DNA from: Cinclus cinclus
Taxonomy: Eukaryota; Chordata; Aves; Passeriformes; Cinclidae
Direction: 5' to 3'
Length of the DNA: 64,000 nt
Assembly (NCBI RefSeq): GCF_963662255.1
Contig: NC_085047.1
Coordinates: 13,136,347-13,200,346 of the forward strand
The first letter of the stretch is position 1. Every line of letters starts with the position of its first letter. The translations under genes and the position numbers were made by a program. The notes below the pieces were generated by a model, which ran no database searches, had not been told where the DNA came from, and saw only the letters and a list, made by a program, of their open reading frames with translations. Of the stretch, positions 21,301-35,942 are shown piece by piece.

Positions 21301-24300
21301 AAAGACAGACCTTTTTGAGTGCAGAGTTCGTTCTCATGTTGCTGGTGTGTGTTTCTGACCAGAATGAAAAGTAGCTTGAATCCATACATTCTTTTTTTCT
21401 TGTACTGGGACAGCTGCCAAATCTATGTCAGCGATTAACTTCTGAATGTGTCAGCTGTAACAAATACAGTTCATTGTTTCTTGACTAGTTAACAGCTAGT
21501 TTAAAAGGCAGAAACAGCCTCAAATGAAAGGGAAGTACTGTACATTTTGTATCTAAAATCCTCAGGCTTGTAAAACCACTGGGGGAAAAAAAAAAGAAAA
21601 TTAAGAACCAGTTCTAGGAGGGATTTTTAGGTAGCTGAAAATGCTTAGCTGATTCTTCAAGTCACAATATGCCAGATAACTGGATAATGGAGTTATCTGA
21701 CAAATTATGGTCAGTTACAGGCAATATTCAATAAAGGTTTATGTTATTCAATATCTGAGCATCTGTTTCACTCGTGTGTAAAGCAAAACACCAACACCCT
21801 TTTTTCTCCTTCCCTCTCCCCCCACCCCCTCTAAAAAAAAAAAAAATCTTCCAAGAAATCTCTCTTGAACGCTTAGAATATTTGAGATACTAGTTAGAAA
21901 AAAGATATCGCAAGAAAGAAAAAAAATAATTAAAAAATTATTCAGAGAACCTGAATGTTTGGGGGTTATTTAAAATGAAGTGCAAAATCAGTTTAGAGAA
22001 GTGTGGTAATAATACTCTTCCTCCTCACAGACATGCATGTTCTAATTATTAATGTTTGGGAATTCTTAAGTTTATGGGCTGTTTGCAGAAAGTTACAATA
22101 ATGTAATATTCATGTTTATTGTTTTTGGTAAATTTTCCTCTGCAAGTGAAATGGGAATGGTTTTCTCTATCTTTAATTAGTTCTTTAGGCTTCATGTAGG
22201 CCTATTCTTTTCCAAATTTTAAATCAGTTATTCCAGCAAAAACATTTTGCTATTCAAACTGCAATTTTAGTATATCTATGACATTTTTTTGCTTTCATTT
22301 TCTCTTAAAGGTGTATTTTTGTATATTCTGTCTTGTTGAGCTCAGCTTGAAGATACTGGTAGTAAATCAAGATAAAAGGGGTGGTTGTTAACAGGTGTCA
22401 TATTCAATGTCTTGCCTAAGAGGGCAGATTCAGTTTTTTGCTTATAGTGGTGGTAGATGATAAAGCTTTTCTGAGATGCAGAATTATTTTCTTTTACTAG
22501 TTCATTTGAGCACTGTTATTTTTAGATTGCAGCAAGTGAAGTTTTTGATGTTCTATTAGGCAGAGCAGAGAAAAGGAAGCTGTGCAGTGGCATGTCAGTA
22601 ATTTACCAACAGGAGGAAATCTATACTGTTATATATCTATAAAAACCCAGCCAAACAAAACCACCCTCTGGAAAACACAAATTGGGATCGTACTGAACAG
22701 GTGGTTTGAGTGAGTGGTTGGCAGCAAGCTAGCCTGCTAGGTGAATTTTTAAATATAAGGAATGGTGCGGAAGAGTCTACCATTTCTTAAATTCTGTAAA
22801 ATTAATTATGTATGTTAAGAGAGTGAAGTAGGGAGGGAAATGGTCTTTGCATAGCTAGAAATTCTAGATTTTCCATATGTATTTGTGGAATGAAATGTTA
22901 CCTCTCAACACACTGCCAGTGATGCAGCCTATGCAGAGAGGGCGTAATGTGTGGATTGTGAATCCCAGACCCTCAGCACTCCTTCCTCCTGCTCTGAGCC
23001 ACCCCCACGCCCATTCCCATGGTTCCTTCTTACACAGGAATGCTGCTTCATTTCAAAGGACTTCAGGGAGTGCTTCCCTCTATGCACAAGTTAGAGTGTT
23101 TTATCTTTGTAATGCATGATTGTCTGTACCTGTACAACAGTAGTTGTGACTCGCTAGCAGGATTTGTTTGTCTATCCTTAACTTAGTGTGCGTGGTAGAA
23201 AATAGGAGTGGTACTCTGTCTCTCTCCCTCCACCCCCTCTTTTCTCTTCTCTTTCCTCCTTCTGGTGGGAGACCTGTAAGCCTTAGGAAAAAAGCCATTT
23301 TCAGATAACTAAATAAAAAAATCTAGTAATTCCCATTTGATATGCAAACCATCTTTAACTCAAGTTATACACTTACAGCTCAGATCTTTATGAAATCTCA
23401 ACCACTCCCGTCATAATTTCCTCCTGTTACTTTTAGTAACTCTTCTTGCTGGTGATGGTGGAACACATTCTGAGTTTATCCTATGCATTCTTGAATCCAA
23501 GATCTTTTAAATTCATTATTGTAATGCCAAGATTCTGTAAGGAGGGGAAGGAGGTATTAAGAAGGGCAAAGAAAAACTGATGGCAAGGGGTAATGAGAGG
23601 AAGATTTTTGAATTGCAAGTGGAAGCCAAAATGAATGATCAAGTAATTTTCATCCCATGATCTTAAATTAAAGTGAAGATTCACTGGCAAATTCTGTATT
23701 TTTGTGTAAAAGGTACAATGTTTGGCCAGTACAGGTTTGCTGCTCTTGCACAAGTAGTGTACAAGGCTGTATGTGTAAATATAGCCTATAGTCTCATAGA
23801 GCTGAAAAATATAAGTAATTTTATTTAGTCGCACCATTTTCCCATATTTCAGTGAAATCTGTTCTTTTGATATTGTTTTCAGTTAATTTTTAGGAATAAG
23901 TGTTCATGAAAAGTAAGGAAGTGTATCAGGACACGTGAGCAAATGGGTTGGATTACTCCAGAGTGGAGAGGGATATATTTAGAGACTTTAACAATTCAAG
24001 GGTGGCAAATGGAAGGAAAGAGAATTATTTTTTAGTTCAAGTATATGCTGGGTGTAGGAAAAAGAGTTTAAGCTGGCTAAACATCTTCAGTCTGAAAATG
24101 TAATTATTCTGTCCGTAAGAGTGAAGCAAATTAGAATAGCCTTCAAAAAATGTTTGTATAAAATTAACTGATTTTAATGGAGTAAATTGATTTGAGGGTG
24201 ATGTTTTAATGCTGTGCCTACAGAAGGACACTAGGATCTGTAATTAAAAAAAAAAAAAAAAACAAACAGAAAAAACCCAAAAACCCAGGCAAACAGAGTT

Positions 24301-27300
24301 TTCAGGGTAATTTTTGAACTTACACCATGACATTTCTTCTTTAAGTCTGTATTTGGTGAATTAAAAAGTACACTGAAATTAACTATTTAATACTTAAAAT
24401 AATTATTCTAAATATTAACATTGTTCAGGAAATTTTCTAGAATTTCAGGTTTGCAAAATGTGTGCAAAGATTTATCGTGCAATGAGAATCACCTCAGTTT
24501 TCACTTATTTCAGGTTCTCTTTATGGATTTGTGATAATTAAGTCCAAAATTTGAGATGAAAATTAGGTAGCATTTCACAAGTGCTTTGAAATATGATTCT
24601 AGAGTCCACTCCTGTACACCAAAACAAATGGTTTCTTTATGCTTTGACTTCACAAAATAAGTAGCAATTCTAAAACAGTGGAAGAAAATAGAAATTATGG
24701 CCATTAGAAAAAGAGAAGCATAACTTTTTTGTGGAATTGACACAGACTATTCTGGATATGTTTAAAGAAAGATCTGGTTTTTGGAGAAGACATACAAACC
24801 AAGTAAGTTTTGCCAAATTGTTACTGAAAACATGAAATAATCAGTATTTTCTCTGCATAGGAGGCCTTAAAAACTGACTCATGTTGAAGAGAAGAATTTT
24901 ACTTGTGATTTTTTGTGTTTTTAAATAATTAATGATAAGACAAATTTCTTGCTTTTTCTTATGGTTGTCATTCATTTCTTCAATGTAGCTCTTTTTTTCC
25001 TGGATTTTCCAGACAGCAAAGAAGGCTGGGTACCCGTAAGAGAGGCAAATGTTCTCCTAAATGTTCTCTATTTATGGCTTCAATCAGTGCTGTAGAAGCA
25101 ACTTTGCCTAAGAAAAAGCAGAGAATCATAGTGCCAGCAAATAGCTGATATTCAACATGTCAAAGTCTAGTTCCACAGATTTCTTGAAAAGAAAGGACAA
25201 ATGGAAAGAACATGGAATGTTTCATATTCTCTCTTAAGAAACAGCTGTTCCTTGGCAGGACAGACTTCCAAATTTTGTAATTTAACAGACATTTTCTTTT
25301 TATATGTAAGTACTCTGCCATGTAAATCAAAGTTGCTTAGGCCTTACTTTACAATTACATTGCTGTCATTTAGATTTTAACATTTACCACATAAAAAACT
25401 TGCAGTATTGGTCACATCTTTCTGATGAGACACATCTGATGTGTATCAGTGTAATCAATGGGGGAAAGAAATTTATACCATCATATGATTTCAAAGTATA
25501 TGAAAATATGCATGTATATATCAAAGTATGTAATTTATTTGTAGTTATAGTTTGTGGAACACAATGTTTTCCAGTAATTTGTTTCCAGCATGTTAAATCC
25601 TGTTTACCACCTAATAATTGATTGAATGTGTTTTCTTTGAACATAAAACTTGGACCCGACCCTTATATTCCATCAGAAGACATGGGTGAGGTACTTTGTG
25701 AGACTTTGTGCTCACACAGGTTTAGAGGATGCTATTTTCTTCCTGCTTCCATGTAACTGCTCTTGCAACTCCCTATACATATTATTCTAGTACATAATGC
25801 AGCCTGATTATTCTGGAATTTTTTCAAAACACCTGTTTTTTATTTCTGGTCCATGTTCACATGCTCTTCCAGTCTCACATTAAATCATTACATGGCATCG
25901 TAACTCAAATTTAATATGTCCTTAGTTGATACATCTAATAAATTAGTCCATATTAGAACACAGTCTTTAGCTTTTTGCAAAGCACTAACCACAGGATTTC
26001 CACCTGTATTCCCTAAATAGGTTTGGCTAAATGCAATTCAGTGAAAGGCTTGTAATTTAGAAATAAAACATTGCTTTTAAAAACATCTGGTTTTAAAATA
26101 AAAAAAAAATCTGTTAAAAAATCTTCACTTTGCTGCTTTATTCTTCATTTTATGGCAAATTATTATCTCATGTCAGAGAAATATGAATGAATTGACTTAA
26201 AATACTTGTGCTGTGTTTTTTTTTGCTGGCAATATCCTAATTCTGTTTTTAAAAAGGTAATGAGGTATTAAAAACACTTCATATCTCTCATGATATCAAT
26301 AGATTTTATGCTTTGCTCTCTAACTAGAAAGGAAATCTATGTCACAAATCAAAAACAATACTCTCGCATACATACTATGAAAAATTAAAATAATTTAAAG
26401 CAGGGGTTTTTAAGGCATATGAACATATGAAGATAACTATAAATTTTTTAAAGTAGTGAAGAACTAAACCAAATCAAAAGTTTTGTGAAGAATAGGGAAG
26501 GACATTCTAGATCTGTCTCTAGATGTATTTTAGGTCCTCTGTAATACTAAATATGTGAAAAATTATGTAGTTCCACAGACAGACACATACAATTAACAGG
26601 CCTTTTTCCCAGGGGAAGCCATCTCCATCTTTGCTTTGAGCTGCAATTTGTCGTAAAGCCAAATTGGAGGTTTGGTTCTTGCGATTTTGTTTTGACATGC
26701 AGCCAGTTATGAACTTCTCCACCAACCTAGCTCCATTTAATCTTCCTGACTGCAAGTCTCCTGGTGTCTGCCCTTGGAAGAGAGTGAAGTTTGCATGGAA
26801 GACTTGGTTTAGCTACTGCAGTGTCTTTGGTTGGAGAAGGCCGGAGGGTCAAGTGATGGATGATACAATGCCTTTCTTGTTCTCAGCCTTCTTTTCTTCA
26901 TTATCTGCATCCAGCAAGGACTGAAGGGTGAAAGAACGCTTGTTCTTCCTCTTAGCTAAAGCAGGGTGATGCTTATAAGTGCACTGCTAGTGTAGAACAT
27001 GAACAGAGAGGGCAGGATGACTCTACTACGTCATCAAAATGTTATATTTGGTTATATCTGTTTTGTAAAGCTGTTTGTATTTCCCTTAAAATACATATTG
27101 CATTGGGAAGAAACACAGTGCAAGTGGCATGACAGACCCTAAAGGAAATAACGTGCTGTTTTCCATAATCTGTCTCTGTGAAGAGAGCATCCATGCATTT
27201 GTCTTTGGCAATCACATTTTTTACTGTTATCACTTAAAACATACATTTGTCTGGTATGTGTTGGATATATTCAAGAAGCAGCAATTCTGTGTAACTGATC

Positions 27301-27690
27301 TCCTGACCCAGTTGCCTCAAATTACTTTGTCTATTGTTTGTTTTAAGCAGTTATTTATGTATAGACAGTGGTGAAAGAGTGTAATGTTGCAGGATTGTAT
27401 TTGAACTGGTTCTCTGGTTGGATGACAGATGCTGAGACTTTTTAAAGAATTTCTGTATGAATTTATGAGTTTTTAAAGATGAAATCTGAGGATTTGTCGG
27501 AATAATTTTTATCAAGGTTTGGCCTCTCTATATGTTAGTGTTAGTGGTAGATATGAAGTTTATGTCCCAGTTCAGTAGTTAATTTGAAGATTTTTTTTTT
27601 TCTTGATTGGTCAATTTACAGTGACAATTTTATGTTATGAAGTTCCTCCCACTGTCTCTGTACATAAACTGTTTTCTTATTAAATTATCT

Positions 27691-27705
27691 CCACCTGGTG
27701 GCAGC
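27691..27705 (+). promoter_or_regulatory. CTCF-like motif in intron 1
   Basis: CCACCTGGTGGCAGC fits the CTCF core (CCANNNGGTGGCAG class) except for T in place of A at one position. It is embedded in AT-rich intron, so it stands out. It could bind CTCF, but a motif alone is weak evidence. Confidence 0.4.
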
Positions 27706-28364
27706 ATGTCATAGCTAGCAAGGGACTAGCAAGCTGAACTCCAGCATTTTTTAATTTAACAGAAACATAACATCAAAGCTAGTTAAATCAGATGAGTCAT
27801 TTATTGCTTAAAAAACCCTGTAAATATGCATGAAATATTTTATAGCTGAATGTGGTGTCTCATATGTAATTGAATCTCTAACTGATAAGTATCCCATGCC
27901 TTCAAAATGCATGTTGATTGCCATGAGTTCTGTTGGCACAATTGTATTAATGGCTGCATTGCTTCCCTTAAGAAGAACAATGCAGGTATTTTGATGGGGA
28001 ATGCCAACATTCAAGAGTGTTTAGCATATCTATTCTGCTTATTCTTGTAGTTATAAAATATGGATTAGGCTGTGCAGCGTTTGCATAATATGTTTCCTTG
28101 GAGGATGTTTTTGTAGTCTGTTGCAAAGAAATACACTTTGCTGAAGTGCTGAATTGCCAGTTTTCCTCAGTGAAGAAAGGAAATGTTTTCAGAACATTAA
28201 GCACAGTATCAACAGTATCTAATGAAAAGTGTTGAGGTAAGTTCTTAAAAATAGTTCTTAATGTCAGTTGTCCAAACTAGGTTTACATATGAAGTACCCT
28301 GCAAGCAATTCCATATGATTTAAAAAAAATCCTATGAATAAGATTTTTACAGAAAAAACATAAT

Positions 28365-28408
28365 TACTTGTTTATCCACAACCAAGTACTTGTTTATCCA
28401 CAACAAAG
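28365..28408 (+). repeat. 22-bp tandem duplication
   Basis: Two copies of a 22-bp unit beginning TACTTGTTTATCCACAAC, differing at one base (28383 C versus A in the second copy). A recent small duplication. Confidence 0.9.
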
Positions 28409-30689
28409 TGGTCTTTTATGTTTTACAAATTAGGTAAAAAAATTGTCTGATGCAAGGAAGTTACAGCATGCCTGGATGGTGTAAGGTGATTTGACCAGCT
28501 TAAATCTTGCATGAAATATGCTTTTAACATATTTTTAAGGCAGGGGTCATGACGTTTTTCTGTGCAAAATTTAGATTTGGGGTAAAAAAAAAAGAAAAAG
28601 CAAACATGGATTTAGTTACTATAGCCTGAAACTACACTGATCATAGAAAGATTTACTTTGATTTTTTTCTAACTAAAAAATAAGTCATAATGTTAAAATA
28701 TTTGGTACGAGCTGATTAACAGCTGGTGACTTGTAAGAAGTCATGTGGTTTTGATATAAAGCTTATAAACATATTTGTTTATATGTAGTGTCATTTGACA
28801 TCTGTTATATTAACAAACTTTGAATCAAACACCCCCATTTTTAAGATGTAGGGGTTTTTTTTTTGTTTTTTTTTTATGGAACTCTGGGTTCCTTTGAAAA
28901 GTTAGCCTTTTTATTGAGTTTAAATTTAGCATGTTACTTTGTTGAACAGTGTGTTTTGATATAACTATTTACAGCATATATGGGCTTATGATGAGTTCTC
29001 TAGTGATTTAAACACAACTATAAAAAACTTAAAGCTTGAGAACATTCTGTGGAAAAGCTAAAAGCTCGTTTGGTTTTAGTTGCTCTTTATCTTTGGCCGA
29101 GTTTTTTGAAGAGGGAAATTAAAAAGCAAAGAATAGGCTGACACCAAACGAAAGGAAGTTTGTATCTTTGTGGCAAAATCCATGCTCTGTTCTCAGATCT
29201 TTACTTGATATGTGCTTGTCTGTATGTGGTGTCTTTTTGTAGGTAAAATACTGCTCATATAATTCTTCCATGTGAGACTACAGAATTTACCTTTGCTAAA
29301 GTCCTCTTAGATTTAATGGGCCACAGAAATTGGTACTACATAGACGAAAACAAGGGACACGAGGAATTAATGCATCACTTCTGTTCATTGAGTCTGAAAA
29401 TTGTTTAAAATCCGAAAAAGGTTGTGCTCACCCTGGTTCTCTGTTGTGTGAGGTGCATAAAGTAGGAATTCAGGGAAGGAAGGGGAAGGGCAAAGAATCC
29501 CAACCAAGCAAATTATATTTACATAGCTGAACAACCAATCTCTCTTACAAGCTGTAAATATGGGAATGTTACATTGATTTGTCATTCTACATTAATCTAA
29601 TAAAACTGGATGAGGCATAGTTTCTGTTATGTTTTTATTCTTTGTGTATTTAGCTTTGGTTTGGAAAAAGGATTCATTTTTTCTTCAATCCATCAAGGAA
29701 TTACAAGTCTGAAAATATGTGTCTGAATTTAATAACAAATGTCTAGTTATTACTTAAGAGCAATAAAACTGAAATTCACCTGAGAAAGAGATTATATGCT
29801 AATTTAGCATCTTTCTTGGTTTATTTTGTAGCATATTTCACCCTGCAGCTGTTGAGCTGACCAGCTCTGATGAGATCAGTTAGTATAAGCTGTAGTAGGG
29901 TAACTAATATGAAAAAACTATCATTAAAGACAGTAAAATTCAGGCAGTGAAGAATTTCCTGTTTTACTGATTGAAAAAGCTAATAGTAGTGATTTTTTTA
30001 TAATTAAAAAAAAAAAAGTCAATCTTATAATGTTGATAAAAAGAGAACCATTGAAAGTTTGGGAAAGGTCTGATTTACCTTACAGAAATCTAGCTGGAAA
30101 TTTCAAGTCCAAGCCAGGTACTAAGATGTTTTCATACTGCTTCAGAGGTTCACACCACAAGTTGCTGATTTTCTCTCAGAAGATTATGCAATTTGTAGGT
30201 TTGGTGATTTTTGTTGTCCTTCTGGGAAAGCCAAGAAAGTTCCCATTGCTCCTTGCTCTTGTCCCTCACCTTGGGACACCGCCCAATGGAGCTGTCTTCT
30301 CTCTCATTGTGCATTAGCAAGAATAAGGACCCAGGACTAGGCAAGTGTGAAATTCCTGTGGGGAAAACAGGTTGTCAAGCCCCTGTCTGATAAGAGCTGT
30401 GCCAGTTTAGATGCTCTTGGAAATTTTATCCCCATTGGCATTTCTTTAACCAGACACAAAGGGTGCAGTTTAGATGGCATTGTAAGCCTTCAGTGTCTAT
30501 AAGCAAGCATGAATGTTTTGGTAAATATTTGAACTGACGTGGGTGATGTCCAGGTTTCAGGGAGAGAAGAATCATTCAAATGAGCATGAGAAGAGGGAAT
30601 ACATCCCCGAGGTATTTTAGAGGAATGGGGCAATGGGATAACCAGAACATCCATTCCATTTCAGCTCACCCTATTGGTTAGGCTGGGCT

Positions 30690-30990
30690 TTGAAGCCTGG
30701 CCTGATGGGCACAGGTTGTGTATGGTGGGAGCTGCCCTTGGTCCATGCTGTCAGGGGATGCTCAGCTGCAAGGACATGGATAATAGGAATATGTTCTTCC
30801 CCTGGAGGATGGTCAGGCACTGGAGCAGGCTCCCTAGGGAATGAGTGGTCACAGCCCCAAGGCTGCCAGAGCTCAAGGAGCATTTGGAACAAAGCTGTCA
30901 GGAACAGGGTGGGATTGTTGGACTGTCCTGTGCAGGGCCAGGAGCTGGACTCAATGATCCTTGGGGGGTCCCTTCCAACACAGCACATTC
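30690..30990 (+). repeat. CR1 LINE 3' fragment, plus strand
   Basis: Sense CR1: 'ggtcaggcactggagcaggc', 'gctgccagagctcaaggagc', 'ctgtgcagggccaggagctg', then the end motif 'tcaatgatccttggggggtc'. The 3' half (30780-30990) is clear. The part before about 30780 is probable. The 105-codon frames on both strands are by-products of this repeat. Confidence 0.85.
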
Positions 30991-33900
30991 TTAAAGTGAT
31001 TTCTTAAAGGAAGCCTGAGGCTGCCTAGTTTCTTCTGCACAGCTCCATATCTTGAGCCACATCCATGGCTTGCTAGAGTTTATTTTGGCAGAATCAGTGT
31101 TGTGTGGCACTGTTTGGTGTGCAGACTTTGGCTGGTGTTTTGGGGAGTGGTTGTTAGGATGTTTGTGTGTGAGTGAATTCACAGTACTGAGAGATACCAG
31201 AACTTCTTTGGATTTAATTTTGCTGCTAGCTGTGTTGAGGATGGAAAACCAAGGAGTTTTTGAAAGGTCAGTCATCAAAGTAGACTCAATAATAGACTCA
31301 ATGAGATATTTGAAGTTTTTGGTAATGTAAGCCAAACAATTATTAGGTTAATACTTAAACAAAAAAAAAAAAAAGAAAGCAAAAAAACAAACAACAAAAA
31401 AGAAGAGGTAGCAAATAAATACATATTCTCTAGTACTTATAACTTATTCCTTCTTGAAAGTTGACCAGACGTGCATTCTATCCGTTGTTACAACATCTGA
31501 AATAGTTGAATAAAATCATTTTAACTCCTTTCTTTACCATAGATGCAAATACTTCAAATAGTGTGCATTTGAGAGCTTGTGAAGTACTTATGAAGCATGT
31601 AAAGGAAAAAAAAAAAAAATTACCCTTCTGGACCCCGCTTGGGAATTTTGTTATGTAATACTTCAGCAGCTGTGTACTTTTACTTTTGTCCACTTCTTTC
31701 TCTTTTGACTCTAATATCTGCTGTAAATTTCACTGAATTCTGTGCTCTTTCCTTAGCAATTTTTTTACTGTTTAGAGTGAAAGTGACTTTTTCAAAGTCT
31801 GTTTATTCTTATTTGTTCTTGAAGTACCTTATTTTAAAATTATTTTTTTATTTTCCCTTTCAACTATTTTAATCTAAACTAATCTGTGGAAAAGAGGCAG
31901 GCCTCTGAAAGCAAGGGATTTTTTAGGGTAAGAACAAAAAATATAATCAAAGAACTGTATTGCTTGAAGTAATCTTCTTGCTTCTCCTGTACAGGGAATT
32001 TGCATTCATCTGAGTTGGTAATGGAAATTGTATAAACTGACTTTTAAGCCCTAAAAACATTTCTTTAGATGTTTTAAGTAGGCTGTGAACATATGGGATA
32101 CTCTTTGTAGAGGTCTATACAACATGAAATTTTTTCTCCGTATCGCCATTCATTTCAATATTGAAGAAATTCAAAGAATCCAAACAGCTGTGTTTATAAA
32201 GTGATATATCTTCAGAAATGCACTTGCTGCTACCTGCAAAAAGAGCTGTCTGGTTAAATTTTGTTCAAGATATGTTAGGGTGGTCTATCTTTTGGTTTAG
32301 GAGTTGTAAGATATCACTACATCCTGTTTGATATTTAAGGAATTAATTCTACTTGTACAGTAATTAAGGCTGATTCATAGGCTGGTGCTAATAAAGGAAA
32401 CATACAAAATACAAGTGCAGGAGCCAACTCCTCTTTTTTTTCTTTTATATTTCTTACCATGACATATCCTGTCTGGCAGTCTTTTTATATGTTCCCGTAC
32501 TTAGTAATATCTTAGAAAGCAAAATCTTTATGGATAAATGTAATGGTTTTAGGATAATTAATTATAGTTATATAGCCCCAATTAAAAAATATCTTGCATT
32601 TTCCTATCTTTCCGTGGCCTCTAAGTCAAAACAGGACAATGAGGTAAATATTTTCATTTCCATTTGTTTACTGACAGTGAAGCTAGGACTGCTGGTTTAC
32701 TGCTGAGGTTGCCAGGATGTTTTCATCTGGGGGGACAGAATCCATACTATGTCAGAAAGACAGATGGACTCTTAAACATTCAATTGCTTTTCTGGTGGTT
32801 CTCAATCTTGGAGTTCATCCAGTTGTATTTCATGGTGTGTCTCTATATAGTGCTGGCACTTGGGTCCTTTGAGTTGAAACAAAGTTTTCTTCACTCCCTG
32901 CAGTAACACCACTATTAATGTGAAGCACTGGGGATTTTGTTTCTAGAGTTATATTCTTAAAATATTTATAACTTTTTTTTGTTTGTTTTTGGAGCTAGAA
33001 TTCATTAAGAATATTTCCAGTTTTGAAATTTAGCAGCTACTTTATTATGAATGTATTCAATCATTTATCATATTATCAAATCAAATGTATTTAGTAATTT
33101 ATTATTTAGAATTAAGTGTGTACCCTTAATATGACTGAAGTTTTGACTGCCAAAGCCACTATGCACTTCTGGCAAAGTTAGAAGCTGCTGCCTTTTTAAC
33201 AAAAGTCAGTGATGTGCAACTTCTCAATTTAAAGGGATATTTTGGGGATTACACTGAATACCTAAGCTTCATGTTTTTGTTCTGTATTCATTTTGAAATC
33301 CTCTCTGTATTGTTCACATATGTGAAGCTGCTGTTTGAGTTTGTTCCTGTTTTGCTTGTGTACTGATTAATCGTATTTGGGATGTAGTAAAACGAAGAAT
33401 GGCTTAAAATTAAAGCTGTAGCTCAGTGTGCATTATTTTATCACTAACTGAAGTTCTGTATAGTCTTGTGGGGTAGGGGCTGTAGATTTGGGGGGGTTTT
33501 CTTTGGGGTGGTTTTCTTTTTCTTTTTTTTTTTTTGGTTTTTTAAGGTACAGACAAAAATTCTTCAACATTGCTGTGATACAAAGGTTTTAGAAATGGAA
33601 TAATATGATTTTTGGATCCTTTGATTCCAACGTCAATAATTTAAAATGGTGATACTGGGATCATCTGGGAAGATTATTGTGTGCACATACTGCAGTGTTT
33701 AGAAGGACTTCTTTCATCATATGATCATACCTAGATCCAATAAGTAAAGCATATGATGCTTTATACAGCTGTGATTAAATCTTATTCACCTAGCAAAAAA
33801 CCCCTAGATTTCTGAGTTCCAGCTCTCTGTAAATTTTAACTACATGCAGAGAAAGAAGAATTAATGTTTTTTTCAATGGCAGGAAGTTATTAAACTTGCA

Positions 33901-35942
33901 GTCTGTTTGCATTATCAGTTTGAGGCTGAAAAATATCCATATACCCATTTCTATTTTGGGAATGAGCAGTGGTCAGTTCAATATTTGAATAAGATCTTTC
34001 TTTAATGTGCTCAAAATGTTTTAATCTTCCATCAGTCACAATAATAGAAAAATAGTCAAAGAGGAAACAATGGAAAAAGGTCTGAGAGTACAAAGTATGG
34101 TCGTTTTTTGTAAATCTGGATAGATTATAAGGCATAGAGCTAAAAGATATTTCCAGGCTCAACAGAATCCTTTTCAGCACAGACAAGTAGTTTTTTCAGT
34201 ATGTCACAAATATGAGGTTCAGCTGTATAGGAAAGAAAAACTAAATCTCTATCTGTAAGTTTTTCTCGTCTTCCCTGCCCCTGCTGTTCTTGAGCAGGGG
34301 AAAGTCTCAAGGTTTGTGAGCGCTGGCCTTTCAGGCACTTAGCTTTATAATTCCTTACTGGGACCTTTCTTCCAGCCAGCATAAAAAGGCCAGGAGGGCA
34401 GCTCAGACTTTTTCCACAGGCTCTATTTCTCCATGAAGGGTGTCCAACAGCAAACTCTGAAAATGGGGGGATAATACATATGCTTTTAGAGGGTTTGGGG
34501 GATCACAAGTAAACCAATGGAAAACAGGGTTAACACATTTTAGCCAACTACATTATCTTTCTTTGGGACAACGAATTATAAAGAATCAAACCTAACCAAT
34601 AATATTCTAAAAAGATAAGAGGAAGAGTTTACTTTTTTTTTTCTGGCATGAGTCATTCTAAGCAAGTAGTTTTTCTTATCTCAAAGAAAATGCCAAGGGG
34701 GCCTCACAGGGGTATCTGCAGAGGGATTCGTCTCCTCTACATCTATCTAGATTGTACTCAAACCCCCAGGATTAAATAAATTTTCTTTTGAAATATGACC
34801 TTTGTCAACTTGGTCTTACAGATTGGGTGTTTTTTTTTTTGGTTTGTTTCTTTTTTTAATTACAAATATTTCCTTACCATCATAGAACATACTACTGATT
34901 TTCATCATCAGCTGTAGTAATAATAAATTTTTAAAATGCTCAGTTCCAGGATTCCACATATGGATGCTGCTAGTTGCATCTGTGCAAGTGTTAGGACTAT
35001 GCAGTGATGGTTCTTTGTCACTTTATTTTTAATTGCATAAAACTGGATGTGTGTGTGTCTGAGCAGAAATAGTCAGGAGAGTGACTGAGCAAAATACATG
35101 TATCACTGTATTGCATTTATACAGATCCTGTTTCATTGTAAAACATTCTTGCAGGTTTTGGATGGCTGTCCATACATACAGAGATTTATATAATTCTTAA
35201 ACGTTTTTATTTAGTAAGGTGAATTCTGTAATGGTAGCTAAAATAAATGCAGTTTCTGAGAGTTCAAATTTCTGATTTCTCAGACTGAATTCAGTAAATC
35301 AAACCAGTCACATATATTCTTAGGCCAAACCATTTGATGAAAGAGTTTATCTTCTCAAGGAAGGGAGTAACACTTTTACTTTCTCCTCCTCATATAGGTC
35401 AGGAAAATGCTTCTCTTAGTTGTTTGAGCTTCTAATTACAACTGAGACATTTCCTACAGTAATTCAGATAACTTGGAAAGGTCCTTGTTTTCTTATCTAG
35501 GAAGCATCTGCAGTGGTAGGAAAGCAGTTTCCCTACTTGTTATTCTTCTACCATTTCTCACCTAATCTGACCACAATTTAACAGCAGCCTTTATTTGGTG
35601 ATTTTGTTAGTGATATCATTTCAGGGAAAAGAGAGAAACATCCCCCAGCCCCAGGGACACTGTCAAATATTAAATTTGGTTCTGTGTGACTTTCAAATGG
35701 AAAAGAATCCAGTTGTGAATTCTGAAATGTAATCTGGTTGATAAAGAACTTGACATCAAATAATGCCAATAAGGAAAAAAAGCATAAGACATAATACACA
35801 TCTAAAAGTTCTAGTGTGAAAAGAGCTGCTGAATGAAGGTGTTATTAGGAAATTATATTAATTAAACATAACTTTACTGAAAATTGCGTTGAGCAGTAGC
35901 ATGGATTACGAGTGCTTTGATTGAAGTGTCTGTAAGAAGCAG
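30991..35942. other. Intron 1 stretch, no gene recognised
   Basis: AT-rich, with A14 at 31361-31374 inside an (A/CA)-rich patch, A14 at about 31606-31619, and T-rich low complexity at 33495-33545 and 34830-34858. Open frames of 60-114 codons on both strands at 31.0-31.3 kb and 33.9-34.4 kb lack recognisable domains. Confidence 0.5.

Larger units (their letters stand above)
18386..30689. other. Long intron 1 stretch, no gene recognised
   Basis: About 12.3 kb almost free of recognisable transposons. Low-complexity tracts: T17 at 19430-19446, T22 at 19647-19668, a C/T-rich patch at 21801-21832 followed by A14, a pyrimidine tract at 23215-23268 (roughly 50 bases nearly free of purines), and A17 at 24246-24262. 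The longest open frames (118 codons minus at 23481-23837, others under 100) show no known domain. A CTCF-like site at 27691 and a 22-bp tandem pair at 28365 are listed separately. Confidence 0.5.

Noticed and set aside
23481..23837. 118-codon minus-strand frame
   Set aside because: Random amino-acid composition for AT-rich DNA, no recognisable domain, no nearby promoter or splice pattern.
30690..31007. 105-codon frames on both strands
   Set aside because: Both lie within a CR1 3' fragment and carry no conserved coding signal.
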